From the NCBI GenBank assembly GCA_030672225.1, contig DAOVGW010000037.1, forward strand, positions 1 through 12,618: a stretch of DNA of 12,618 nucleotides, read 5' to 3'. Made by a program: the position numbers and the translations under genes. Under the pieces are notes generated by a model. The model was given only the letters and a program-made list of their open reading frames with translations. It was not told where the DNA came from and did no database searches. The stretch comes from Dehalococcoidales bacterium (lineage in GTDB: Bacteria > Chloroflexota > Dehalococcoidia > Dehalococcoidales > ARS1013). Positions 5,336 through 12,618 of this stretch are shown piece after piece (position 1 is the stretch's first letter; each line of letters starts with the position of its first letter).

Positions 5336-6295
5336 ATGGCAACTAAAGACTATTATAGCATACTAGGGGTTAGCCGGGATGCCGGTGAAAAGGAGCTAAA
5401 ACAGGCTTTCCGCCGGCTGGCTAGAAAGTATCATCCCGATGTTAATCCTGGTGATAAATCAGCCGAGGCCAAGTTTAAGGAGATAAACGAAGCCTACGAG
5501 GTCCTGTCGGACAAGAAAACCCGGCTCAAGTATGACCAGTTTGGCGACCAGTTTGCCACCGCTGGAGGACGGCAGACACCGTTTCAAGGTTTTGATTTCA
5601 GCGACTTTGCCCAAGGCGGTACCACATTCCACTTTGGAGAAAGTGACTTTGGCAGCCTGCTTGATGAGCTACTGCACCGTAGCCGAGCCCGGCCCAGGCG
5701 GGGTAGAGATATAGAGCATCCCGTCCAGGTAACATTGGAAGAGGCCTATCATGGGACTAGCCGCATTCTTAGCCTTGAGGTTAAGGAGCCCTGCACTGCC
5801 TGCCATAGTAGCGGCCGGATACAAAATATCCCCTGCTCGGTATGTCGCGGCTCAGGGATGGTGCCCCGAGTAAAGCGGCTTGAGGTCAAGATTCCAGCCG
5901 GGGTTAAGAGCAGGTCCCGGGTGCGCATTGCCGGTGAGGGTGAGCCAGGCTATGGTGGCACCAGGGGGGACCTTTACCTGATAATAACGGTTAAGCCACA
6001 CCAGTTATTTGAGCGCCGAGGCGATGATTTGTATGTTAGTGCCGCTGTGCCACTGGTAACAGCGGTACTGGGTGGTGAGGTTCTGATACCTACCCCTAAG
6101 GGAAAACTGGCACTAAAAATTCCACCAGAGACCCAGAACGGAAAGACCTTTCGCCTGGCGGGGCAGGGTATGCCCCATCTGGGTAAATCCTCCCGGGGCA
6201 GCCTGATAGCTAGGGTGAGCGTGGTACTACCAACCAACCTATCACCCAAGGAGAAGGAATTATTTGAAAAGCTCAACAGCTTGAGAGCCAGCTGA
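5336..6295 (+). CDS. dnaJ: DnaJ/Hsp40 co-chaperone with reduced zinc finger
   Basis: J-domain proteins deliver clients to Hsp70 and stimulate its ATPase. In the 319-residue product, residues 1-70 are a J-domain with HPD at 33-35, followed by a Gly/Phe-rich linker (about 75-105) and C-terminal client-binding beta domains (about 125-300). The cysteine-rich region holds only two motifs, CTACHSSG (153-160) and CSVCRGSG (167-174). This is enough for one zinc site, where classical DnaJ has four motifs and two zincs and CbpA has none. The short length reflects this loss. The ATG is preceded by GGAG at 6 nt and a consensus promoter. It is the first gene of an operon with hspR and clp, and no dnaK or grpE is present nearby, so the Hsp70 partner must be encoded elsewhere. 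A specialised DnaJ2/CbpA-like role is possible. Confidence 0.92.
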   Translation: MATKDYYSILGVSRDAGEKELKQAFRRLARKYHPDVNPGDKSAEAKFKEINEAYEVLSDKKTRLKYDQFGDQFATAGGRQTPFQGFDFSDFAQGGTTFHFGESDFGSLLDELLHRSRARPRRGRDIEHPVQVTLEEAYHGTSRILSLEVKEPCTACHSSGRIQNIPCSVCRGSGMVPRVKRLEVKIPAGVKSRSRVRIAGEGEPGYGGTRGDLYLIITVKPHQLFERRGDDLYVSAAVPLVTAVLGGEVLIPTPKGKLALKIPPETQNGKTFRLAGQGMPHLGKSSRGSLIARVSVVLPTNLSPKEKELFEKLNSLRAS

Positions 6296-6321
6296 TAACA
6301 AACTATATAAGCGAGGTGAGC

Positions 6322-6627
6322 ATGAACGAGGATGACAGACCACGCTATGTAATAAGCATCGCCGCCGAGATACTTAGCACCCAAACTTACACCCTGCGCT
6401 ACTACGAAAAGGTAGGTGTAATAAAACCCTATCGGTCACCGGGCAATATCAGGCTATATTCGGATGGTGACATAGCCCTGCTTCACCGGGTGATGACACT
6501 TATGGAAGACCTTGGTGTAAACCTGGCCGGGGTAGAGGTTATCTTGAGAATGTCTAAGCATTTGGCCGAGCTCAAGCAGGCCAACGAGGAGCTAAAGGCA
6601 GAGCTTGAAAGGTATAGGAGGGCATAA
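6322..6627 (+). CDS. hspR: HspR-type MerR-family heat-shock repressor
   Basis: Residues 8-75 form a MerR winged helix: YVISIAAEILSTQTYTLRYYE contains the helix-turn-helix (landmarks A14, T24, R26, Y27), then IKPYRSPGNIRLYSDGDI for the wing. The tail (about 78-101, AELKQANEELKAELERYRR) is a short coiled coil for dimerisation, without a metal-binding or drug-binding domain. 'GVNLAGVEVIL' is typical of HspR, which in actinobacteria represses dnaK and clpB operons with DnaK as co-repressor. I chose ATG at 6322 (101 residues) rather than GTG at 6316, because that GTG lies inside the GAGGTGA ribosome binding sequence. The gene starts 26 nt after dnaJ and ends 3 nt before the clp gene. The context strongly suggests autoregulation of this heat-shock operon, probably via the dyads at 5253-5295. 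Confidence 0.9.
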   Translation: MNEDDRPRYVISIAAEILSTQTYTLRYYEKVGVIKPYRSPGNIRLYSDGDIALLHRVMTLMEDLGVNLAGVEVILRMSKHLAELKQANEELKAELERYRRA

Positions 6628-6630
6628 GCT

Positions 6631-9087
6631 ATGAAACAGGAGAGATTTACTGAACAGGCACAGGAGGCACTGGCTTTATCTCAGGAGATAGTTCGTCAGT
6701 ATCATCATAACCAGTGGGCTGTACCGCATATCCTGCTGGCACTACTCCGGCAGGAGGGAGGTCTGGTTGGTGATATATTGAAGGAGCTTGGGGTTAATAT
6801 TGAAGCCGTGAGGCAGCAGGTTGAGGCGGACTTAGATAAGGTGCCGAAGGTTACTTATGCGACTGGGCAAATCTATGCTACGCCGGAGGTTGCCCAACTG
6901 CTAACGAAGGCTGGTGAGGAAGCTGATAGGCTCAAGGATGAGTTTACCGGCACTGAACACCTGCTGATTGCCATGAGCGGGGAGGAGAAGGGTGAGGCAG
7001 CCAACATTCTTCACAGCGCCGGTGTTAACCAGGAGAAGGTATATCGTGCCCTTCAGGACATTCGTGGCAAGCACCGGGTTACCGATGCCAGGGCAGAGAG
7101 CCACTACCGCTCTCTCGCCAAATACAGCCGTGACCTGACCGAACTTGCCCTGGCTGGCAAGCTTGACCCGGTCATCGGCCGGGAAGAGGAGATTAAACGG
7201 GTAATGCAGATACTCACCCGGCGTACCAAGAACAATCCGGTAATTGTTGGCGATGCCGGGGTAGGTAAAACAGCCATCGCCGAGGGAGTGGCTCAGAAGA
7301 TTGCCGCCGATGATGTCCCCGAATCGCTGAGGGGGCGTAAGGTTATGGCTCTGGATATGGGGGCTCTGGTCGCCGGGAGTAAGTTCCGTGGCGAGTTTGA
7401 GGAACGGCTTAAAGCAGTCATAGATGAAGTTCGCCAGGCACAGGGTGAGGTAATACTATTCATTGACGAAATTCACACCGTTGTTGGCGCTGGAGCCGCC
7501 GAGGGGGCTATTGACGCCTCAAACATGCTTAAGCCGGCCCTGGCTAGTGGTGAACTGCAGTGTGTTGGCGCCACCACTCTAGATGAGTACCGCAAGTTTA
7601 TTGAGAAAGATAAGGCCCTGGAGCGACGCTTCCAGCCGGTATTTATCAGCGAGCCTGATGTTGAGGCTACCATCAAGATACTTCGCGGGCTCCGCCCCAG
7701 GTACGAGGCACACCACAAGATTAAGATTAGCGACGGCGCCCTGGAGGCTGCGGCCCGCCTGAGTCAGCGTTACATCTCCGACAGATTTTTGCCCGATAAG
7801 GCGATTGACCTCATTGACGAGGCCGCCAGCAAACTGCGTCTTGACACTGAGAGCGCGCCGCCAGAGGTCAGGTCGCTGGAGAGCCAACTCAAGCAACTGA
7901 CCAACGAAGAGGAAGCTGCCTCACAGCGACAGGATTATAAGCGTGCCGCCCAGCTCAAGACCGAGAGATTACATCTAGAAGAGACGTATAACCAGGCCAA
8001 GAGCCAGTGGCTTCAGCAGGAGAAGATTGACGAGGTAGTTGATGAAGAGGCTATTGGCCGACTAGTCTCCAGTTGGACGGGCATCCCGGTATCTCAAATG
8101 CTGGAGGGCGAGGCCGAGAAACTGCTCCATATGGAGGAGCGGATTCACGAGCGCCTGGTAAATCAGGAGGAGGCGGTAAAAGCTATTTCGGAAGCTATTA
8201 GGAGAAGCCGGGCCGGCCTCAAGGACCCAAGACGCCCTATTGGCAGTTTTATGTTCCTGGGTCCCACCGGTGTTGGCAAGACCGAGCTAGCTAGAACCCT
8301 GGCTTGGTTCCTCTTCGGTGACGAAAATGCCATGGTACGCCTGGATATGTCAGAGTACCAGGAGAAGCACACGGTATCACGCCTAATCGGCGCCCCACCG
8401 GGCTACATTGGCTATGAGGAAGGCGGGCAGCTGACCGAAGCCGTCAGACGGCGCCCCTACCGGGTGCTGCTACTGGATGAGATTGAGAAGGCACACCCAG
8501 AGGTATTTAATAGCCTCTTACAGATTCTGGACGACGGACGATTAACCGATGGCCATGGGCGAACAGTAGACTTCAAGAACACGCTGGTCATCATGACCTC
8601 AAATGCCGGGGTTGAGCTTATTAAGCGGGATATGGCTATGGGCTTTGCTGCGTCAAAAGACAAAGCCAGGGCTCTAAAGAGTGGCTACGAGCAAATGAAG
8701 GAAAAGGTGATGGCTGAAGTGAAAAAAACCTTCCGCCCCGAGTTTTTAAACCGGATAGACGAGATTATAGTTTTCCACGAGCTGACCGAGGAACAGCTCA
8801 GAAGCATTGTTGAGCTTCTGGTTGATGACTTGCAAAAGCGTCTGGCTGACCGTAAACTGGGAGTTGAGATTACCCAAGAGGCAAAAGCATGGCTGACTGA
8901 AGTAGGCTATGACCCGACCTATGGAGCACGACCCTTGAGAAGAGCCATTGAGCGCTATGTGGAAAATCCCCTATCAAGTAAGTTGCTACAAGGCGAGTTC
9001 AGCCCGGGTGACATCGTCACCGTTGACTATGGGGCTGATGGTCTAATCTTTTCGGTAAAAGAAGCCACCAAAGCCGCCAATCAGTAA
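6631..9087 (+). CDS. clpC: Clp/Hsp100 AAA+ unfoldase, ClpC-like with ClpB-like N-terminal half
   Basis: The 818-residue protein has two AAA+ rings: D1 with Walker A GDAGVGKT (207-214), Walker B VILFIDE (274-280) and arginine fingers R332/R333; D2 with Walker A GPTGVGKT (544-551), Walker B VLLLDE (612-617) and FLNRID (705-710). The N-domain (1-145) and D1 start ([22 protein letters not shown] style) read like ClpB. The middle domain (about 410-470) is the short single UVR-like coiled coil of ClpC, not the long ClpB arm. D2 carries MGF (670-672) in an insertion where ClpC holds the ClpP-binding tripeptide and ClpB has nothing. It therefore probably feeds proteins to ClpP rather than acting purely as a disaggregase. 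AGGAGGG lies inside the end of hspR, 3 nt separating the genes. HspR control is expected. Some databases might call it clpB. Confidence 0.93.
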   Translation: MKQERFTEQAQEALALSQEIVRQYHHNQWAVPHILLALLRQEGGLVGDILKELGVNIEAVRQQVEADLDKVPKVTYATGQIYATPEVAQLLTKAGEEADRLKDEFTGTEHLLIAMSGEEKGEAANILHSAGVNQEKVYRALQDIRGKHRVTDARAESHYRSLAKYSRDLTELALAGKLDPVIGREEEIKRVMQILTRRTKNNPVIVGDAGVGKTAIAEGVAQKIAADDVPESLRGRKVMALDMGALVAGSKFRGEFEERLKAVIDEVRQAQGEVILFIDEIHTVVGAGAAEGAIDASNMLKPALASGELQCVGATTLDEYRKFIEKDKALERRFQPVFISEPDVEATIKILRGLRPRYEAHHKIKISDGALEAAARLSQRYISDRFLPDKAIDLIDEAASKLRLDTESAPPEVRSLESQLKQLTNEEEAASQRQDYKRAAQLKTERLHLEETYNQAKSQWLQQEKIDEVVDEEAIGRLVSSWTGIPVSQMLEGEAEKLLHMEERIHERLVNQEEAVKAISEAIRRSRAGLKDPRRPIGSFMFLGPTGVGKTELARTLAWFLFGDENAMVRLDMSEYQEKHTVSRLIGAPPGYIGYEEGGQLTEAVRRRPYRVLLLDEIEKAHPEVFNSLLQILDDGRLTDGHGRTVDFKNTLVIMTSNAGVELIKRDMAMGFAASKDKARALKSGYEQMKEKVMAEVKKTFRPEFLNRIDEIIVFHELTEEQLRSIVELLVDDLQKRLADRKLGVEITQEAKAWLTEVGYDPTYGARPLRRAIERYVENPLSSKLLQGEFSPGDIVTVDYGADGLIFSVKEATKAANQ

Positions 9088-9110
9088 AACGGCCGAAGGC
9101 GAGGAGGAGA

Positions 9111-9749
9111 GTGGCAACTAATACTACTAAATGGCATAAACTAATAGCCGCCCTGAAAAGGTGGGAGTATTGGGTTGGCATTTTGTCTGTCGTCTTCACC
9201 CTGGCCCTGGCCGCACTTGTTGTCTTAAAATGGGAGGTCGTCCAGGAACTGACCGGTGTTAGCTATGCGGGCGGCTTTGCCATCAGTGCCTTAGGCGGCG
9301 CCACCGTTATTGTTCCAGTACCCATGTTGGCCGTCCAGTTCGCCCTGGGCGGGGTACTCAAACCATGGTTCGGGCCGGAATTTATGGCTCCAGTGTTTAT
9401 GGGGCTAGTCTTTAGCTTGGGTGAAACCCTGGGTGCCCTGACCATTTACTTCACCGGTTACGGTGGCGGGGCGCCATTTGCCCATGCCAAGACCGGTAGA
9501 ATTCAAAGAGCCTACCTGCGGCTGATGAGGCTGATGGAACACAGAGGCCCAATAACACTATTTTTGCTATCAGCAATAATAAACCCCTTCTTTTATCCAG
9601 CAGCCCTAGCTGCTGGAGCACTGCGCCTCGGTATAAGAAGATACTTCCTCATCTGTTTTGCCGGTAAGATCATTAAATGCACCGCTATTGCCTATGCCGG
9701 CTACTTTGGACTGCACGGCATATTTAGCGCACTGGGCATCCCTTTGTAG
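9111..9749 (+). CDS. VTT/DedA-like integral membrane protein
   Basis: The 212-residue product has about five hydrophobic segments (roughly 21-40, 52-80, 90-115, 146-172 and 178-205), broken by a basic loop with 'GRIQRAYLRLMRLMEHRGP'. The central GGFAISALGGATVIVPVP and the 'GPITLFLLSAIINPFFYPAALAAG' stretch (landmarks F151, N158, P159, P163) resemble the VTT (SNARE-associated/DedA) domain, whose members include lipid carrier flippases and scramblases. No substrate can be read from the sequence. It starts at GTG 9111 with GAGGAGGAGA directly upstream, 23 nt after clpC, so it is probably the last gene of the heat-shock operon. A role in envelope stress would fit but is only inferred. No strong terminator follows, only 4-bp hairpins at 9750-9785. 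Confidence 0.75.
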   Translation: MATNTTKWHKLIAALKRWEYWVGILSVVFTLALAALVVLKWEVVQELTGVSYAGGFAISALGGATVIVPVPMLAVQFALGGVLKPWFGPEFMAPVFMGLVFSLGETLGALTIYFTGYGGGAPFAHAKTGRIQRAYLRLMRLMEHRGPITLFLLSAIINPFFYPAALAAGALRLGIRRYFLICFAGKIIKCTAIAYAGYFGLHGIFSALGIPL

Positions 9750-9786
9750 AGTAGGCTACGAAAACGACACTTTAGGTGTAAGGTTG

Positions 9787-9816
9787 TTGACCTATAAACC
9801 ACTGATGAGCTATAAT
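9787..9816 (+). promoter_or_regulatory. Promoter of the purF gene cluster
   Basis: TTGACC (9787-9792), an 18-nt spacer and a perfect TATAAT (9811-9816) lie 45 nt before the purF start. A start near 9823 leaves a leader of about 40 nt, too short for a purine riboswitch. No PurR-box-like repeat was recognised. Confidence 0.7.
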
Positions 9817-9861
9817 TTTAAATAGAGCGTTAGTTTGCCCGGGTTTAAAAGGTAGGCAGAT

Positions 9862-11274
9862 TTGCACGAGGCTTGTGGTGTTTTCGGTATCTATGCCCCC
9901 GATGAGGATATAGCCCGGCTTACCTTCTTTGCTCTATTTGCTCTCCAGCACCGCGGTCAAGAGAGCGCCGGCATTGCCACCACTGATGGCAAGAATCTCC
10001 AGGTCTACGCCAAGATGGGGCTGGTATCCCAGGTATTTGACGAGGAATCGTTAAGCCAGCTCACCGGTAATATTGCCATCGGTCATAATCGCTACTCCAC
10101 CAGGGGTTCCAGCCAGAGCTCAAATGTCCAGCCTATCATAGTCGGCAATGGTTCAAATACTTTTGCCGTAGCCCATAACGGCAATATCACCAATGCTGAA
10201 CCCCTGTATCAAGAGCTCGCAGACCTGGGCTATACCTTCCGCACCTCCACAGACACCGAGGTCATCGCCAACCTCATTCTCTCCTCCTCGGAAAAGGACT
10301 GGCCGAGCAAGATAAGACATGCTATGCGTCGGCTTCAGGGGGCATACTCCATGGTTATTATGACCAAGGACACCCTGTTCGGTGTTCGTGACCCTCTTGG
10401 TGTGCGTCCTTTATGTCTGGGAACTATTAATAGTAACGCCTTGGTATTAGCCTCAGAAAGTTGTGCCCTTGACCATATCGGCGCCAACTTTGTCCGGGAA
10501 ATTGAACCCGGCGAGATAGTCTCTATCACTGAGAACGGTGTTGAAAGCTACCAGGAAGAGACGGATAAAAGGGCACTCTGCATTTTTGAGTACATCTACT
10601 TTTCCCGCCCCGATAGCACCATCAATGGTCGGTTACTTTACTCGGCACGGCAGGCTATGGGCGAGGGCTTAGCTGAAGAATACCCGGTAGATGCCGATTT
10701 GGTTATCGGGGTGCCTGATTCAGCCACGGCGGCCGGTGCTGGCTATGCCTTGAGGTCAGGCATACCGCCGGCTGAGGGTCTTATTAAGAACCGCTATATG
10801 GGGCGCACCTTTATTGAACCTGACCAACGAATAAGAGACCTCGGTGTTAAGCTCAAGTTTAATCCCCTACGCTCCATACTGGAAGGCAAGCGGGCGGTCC
10901 TGGTTGATGACAGCATTGTCAGAGGCACCACCACACCTCAAGTAATCAGGCTACTTAAGAAGGGTGGCGTTAAAGAGGTGCATATGCGCGTCTGCGCCCC
11001 ACCCATCCGCTATCCCTGCTTCTTCGGGGTGGATATGGCTACCCGCTGGGAGCTAATCGCCGCCCAAAAAACCATACCCCAAATCAGGGATTTTATTGGT
11101 GCCGACTCATTAGGCTACCTGAGCATCGACGGACTGATTAAAGCGGTGGCTTTGCCCAGGGATATCTTTTGCCTTGCCTGCTTCACCGGTGAATATCCGA
11201 TGCCGGTGCAGCTTGAGATGGATAAGCTGGCACTGGAGACCCTGGCCACCAGTCGGCAATCACCATTGACATAA
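9862..11274 (+). CDS. purF: Amidophosphoribosyltransferase (glutamine PRPP amidotransferase)
   Basis: The enzyme commits PRPP to purine synthesis by making phosphoribosylamine with ammonia from glutamine. The Ntn-hydrolase glutaminase domain (about 5-230) begins at nucleophile Cys5 in MHEACGVFGI, so a four-residue propeptide including Met must be removed, as in Bacillus-type PurF. Other landmarks are HNRYST (75-80), AHNGNITN (104-111) and D131. The phosphoribosyltransferase domain has the PRPP loop VLVDDSIVRGTT (346-357). Cysteines C240, C386, C437 and C440 match the four [4Fe-4S] ligands of the Bacillus enzyme, which is oxygen-labile; this suits an anaerobe. Length 470 is normal. The start is TTG 9862: a stop lies in frame at 9853-9855 and no ATG or GTG occurs before Cys5. 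A TAGG sequence just upstream gives a modest binding site. Confidence 0.96.
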   Translation: MHEACGVFGIYAPDEDIARLTFFALFALQHRGQESAGIATTDGKNLQVYAKMGLVSQVFDEESLSQLTGNIAIGHNRYSTRGSSQSSNVQPIIVGNGSNTFAVAHNGNITNAEPLYQELADLGYTFRTSTDTEVIANLILSSSEKDWPSKIRHAMRRLQGAYSMVIMTKDTLFGVRDPLGVRPLCLGTINSNALVLASESCALDHIGANFVREIEPGEIVSITENGVESYQEETDKRALCIFEYIYFSRPDSTINGRLLYSARQAMGEGLAEEYPVDADLVIGVPDSATAAGAGYALRSGIPPAEGLIKNRYMGRTFIEPDQRIRDLGVKLKFNPLRSILEGKRAVLVDDSIVRGTTTPQVIRLLKKGGVKEVHMRVCAPPIRYPCFFGVDMATRWELIAAQKTIPQIRDFIGADSLGYLSIDGLIKAVALPRDIFCLACFTGEYPMPVQLEMDKLALETLATSRQSPLT

Positions 11275-11369
11275 AGCAGCGGTAAGCTGAAATTGCCCTG
11301 TCCCGATGCTATGATTAAACTCGCCGATATCTTGGGACGGCTAACCCAATTAAAGGAGGGTTGAGTAGG

Positions 11370-11579
11370 ATGGGCTGTACTTTAATACTGGCAGCGGCTA
11401 TACCCGGCTTCTTCTTGAGTTCTCTCTTTACCATGCTTCTCTGGGGTGTTATTGCTCCAAACTTCGGCGGAGGCTCAATAAGCTATGCCATGGCTATGCT
11501 GATAACTATCAGCCTCTGGATTGTCGTGGCACCTCTGGCGGCGGCGGCTGGCAGAGGAAAATGGTTTAGAAAATGGTAA
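11370..11579 (+). CDS. Small hypothetical membrane protein, two transmembrane segments
   Basis: I do not recognise this 69-residue protein. Hydrophobic segments at about 4-28 and 39-61 flank a short Gly-rich turn (NFGGGS), and the C-terminus is basic and aromatic (GRGKWFRKW), which predicts a cytoplasmic tail. It is preceded by AAAGGAGGG, a strong ribosome binding site 10 nt from ATG 11370; an in-frame TTG at 11361 abuts that site and is unlikely to be used. It lies between purF and purM on the same strand, 95 nt after purF and 44 nt before purM, and is probably co-transcribed. Nothing in the sequence links it to purine metabolism. Confidence 0.65.
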   Translation: MGCTLILAAAIPGFFLSSLFTMLLWGVIAPNFGGGSISYAMAMLITISLWIVVAPLAAAAGRGKWFRKW

Positions 11580-11623
11580 CCGCACGGTTTAGTAAAGATT
11601 TTTAACTTCAGGAGGCAGGGCAG

Positions 11624-12618
11624 ATTAAAGAGACCTATGCTACGGCTGGCGTTAACATTGATGTTGCCGCTCAGGTTAAAGAACTGATTAAACAACATGC
11701 CCGCTCAACCCTACGCCCTGAGGTGCTGGCTGGCCCGGGGTTCTTTGGCGGGCTTTTTGAGCTTAAGGGTTTTAACCAACCGGTTCTGGTCTCCAGTATT
11801 GACGGGGTCGGCACCAAGCTCAAGATTGCTGCTGCCCTAGCTAAGCACGACACTATCGGCATTGACCTCGCTAACCACTGTGTTAATGATATACTCACCT
11901 GCGGTGCTGAGCCGCTTTTCTTTCTGGACTACATCGCCATGGGCAAGCTCAAGCCAGAGCAGATAGCAGCCATTGTCCAGGGGCTATCTCAGGCCTGCCG
12001 CCAGGTCGGCTGTGCCCTCATCGGTGGTGAAACGGCAGAGATGCCGGGACTATACGCCAGGGAAGACTATGACCTAGTGGGTTTTATTATCGGCGTGGTG
12101 GAGAAGGCGAAGATAATAACCGGGAAAACGATTGCCGCCGGTGATGTCATTATCGGCCTTCCCTCCAGCGGACTGCATAGCAACGGTTATTCACTGGTGC
12201 GCAAAATTTTCAGCACTTCCCCATCAGCACTGGGTGCCTACTACCCTGAGTTAGGTCGGACTCTGGGTGAGGAGCTTCTTAAACCCCACCGCTGTTACTA
12301 TAATGAGCTGAAACCCTTGCTGCCGCTTATTAAGGGCATAGCACATATTACCGGCGGTGGTTTAACCGGCAATGTGCCCCGGGTTCTACCCAAAGGAGTA
12401 GCAGCCAAGCTTCATAGTCAGTCATGGACTGTGTTTCCCATTTTCCAGCTCATCAAAGAGCGGGGCAATGTGGCTCAAAACGAGATGTACCGGGTGTTTA
12501 ATATGGGCATCGGTATGGTGCTTATCTGCTCACCCGATAAAGCTGACCAGCTCACTCAAGACCTGCCTGAGGCTAAAGTGATTGGCGAGGTGGTGAAGCA
12601 AGTAGGGGAGGCGAGGGT
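11624..12618 (+). CDS. purM: Phosphoribosylformylglycinamidine cyclo-ligase (AIR synthetase), 3' end beyond window
   Basis: PurM closes the imidazole ring in step 5 of purine synthesis, using ATP. The frame is intact for 331 codons to the right edge, nearly the full family length of about 340-350. Landmarks include TYATAGVNID near the N-terminus, GFFGGLFEL (39-47), SIDGVGTKLKIA (58-69), CVNDILTCGAEPLFFLDY (86-103), IGGETAEMPG (133-142), SSGLHSNGYSL (181-191) and ITGGGLTGN. No ATG, GTG or TTG lies between the in-frame stop at 11603-11605 and the conserved N-terminus. ATT at 11624 sits 8 nt after a perfect AGGAGG (11610-11615) and would give M-K-E-T-Y-A, the usual PurM beginning. The first canonical codon, GTG at 11723, would delete 33 conserved residues. 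It follows the small membrane protein gene by 44 nt. Confidence 0.93.
   Translation, partial: MKETYATAGVNIDVAAQVKELIKQHARSTLRPEVLAGPGFFGGLFELKGFNQPVLVSSIDGVGTKLKIAAALAKHDTIGIDLANHCVNDILTCGAEPLFFLDYIAMGKLKPEQIAAIVQGLSQACRQVGCALIGGETAEMPGLYAREDYDLVGFIIGVVEKAKIITGKTIAAGDVIIGLPSSGLHSNGYSLVRKIFSTSPSALGAYYPELGRTLGEELLKPHRCYYNELKPLLPLIKGIAHITGGGLTGNVPRVLPKGVAAKLHSQSWTVFPIFQLIKERGNVAQNEMYRVFNMGIGMVLICSPDKADQLTQDLPEAKVIGEVVKQVGEAR

Noticed and set aside
7579..7896. 105-codon minus-strand open frame inside the Clp gene
   Set aside because: It is a shadow of the conserved D1 AAA+ domain.
9750..9785. Small hairpins after the VTT protein gene as a terminator
   Set aside because: Stems are 4 bp (GTAG/CTAC and ACAC/GTGT) with no U-run.
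9817..9861. Purine riboswitch ahead of purF
   Set aside because: The leader of about 40 nt is too short for the aptamer and shows none of its conserved loops.
11300..11340. GTCCC/GGGAC inverted repeat after purF
   Set aside because: Five-bp arms separated by a long loop are expected by chance and no T-run follows.
11361..11369. TTG at 11361 as start of the small membrane protein
   Set aside because: It directly abuts the AAAGGAGGG ribosome binding site, leaving no spacing; ATG 11370 is better placed.

Overview
The window looks like a chromosomal housekeeping segment from an anaerobic bacterium, most likely a Chloroflexota member of the Dehalococcoidia. This assignment is inference from gene content and protein style. 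The supporting points are a four-cysteine [4Fe-4S] PurF, a pyrG-tal-rho block without the murA found in the comparable Bacillus cluster, a compact dnaJ-hspR-clp heat-shock operon, and a CATTGCGAGC/GCAATCTC-type intergenic repeat. No phage, transposase, CRISPR array, tRNA or rRNA was seen.

Layout. (1) Minus strand, 1-955: the N-terminal 318 codons of a secreted, acidic Asp-box beta-propeller protein running off the left edge. (2) 956-1292: its 200-nt leader, with a consensus-like promoter, a 5' hairpin, a possible 17-codon leader ORF with a near-perfect Shine-Dalgarno, and a nested stem/pseudoknot candidate; then a repeat/hairpin element just beyond the rho stop codon. (3) Minus strand, 1293-4979: pyrG, tal and rho, transcribed in that order from a consensus promoter at 5091-5120, with a terminator-like hairpin in the pyrG leader. 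(4) 4980-5335: the divergent control region, 356 bases. It has no gene but holds the pyrG promoter and attenuator on one side and the dnaJ promoter with three stacked inverted repeats on the other. (5) Plus strand, 5336-9749: dnaJ (half zinc finger), an hspR-type MerR repressor, a Clp ATPase mixing ClpB-like and ClpC-like parts, and a VTT/DedA-like membrane protein. (6) Plus strand, 9862-12618: purF (TTG start), a 69-residue membrane protein, and purM, which appears to start at an ATT codon and runs off the right edge.

How they work together. pyrG-tal-rho joins pyrimidine nucleotide supply, pentose phosphate carbon shuffling and transcription termination. dnaJ-hspR-clp reads as a self-regulated protein quality-control operon: the regulator sits between the co-chaperone and the unfoldase, and a perfect dyad fills the -35/-10 spacer of the operon promoter. 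purF and purM encode steps 1 and 5 of de novo purine synthesis.

I did not find a clearly new biological system. The points most worth following up are the ATT start of purM, the operator architecture in front of dnaJ, the hybrid Clp ATPase, the Gln-to-His change beside the PyrG nucleophile, and the structured leader with a mini-ORF upstream of the secreted protein.
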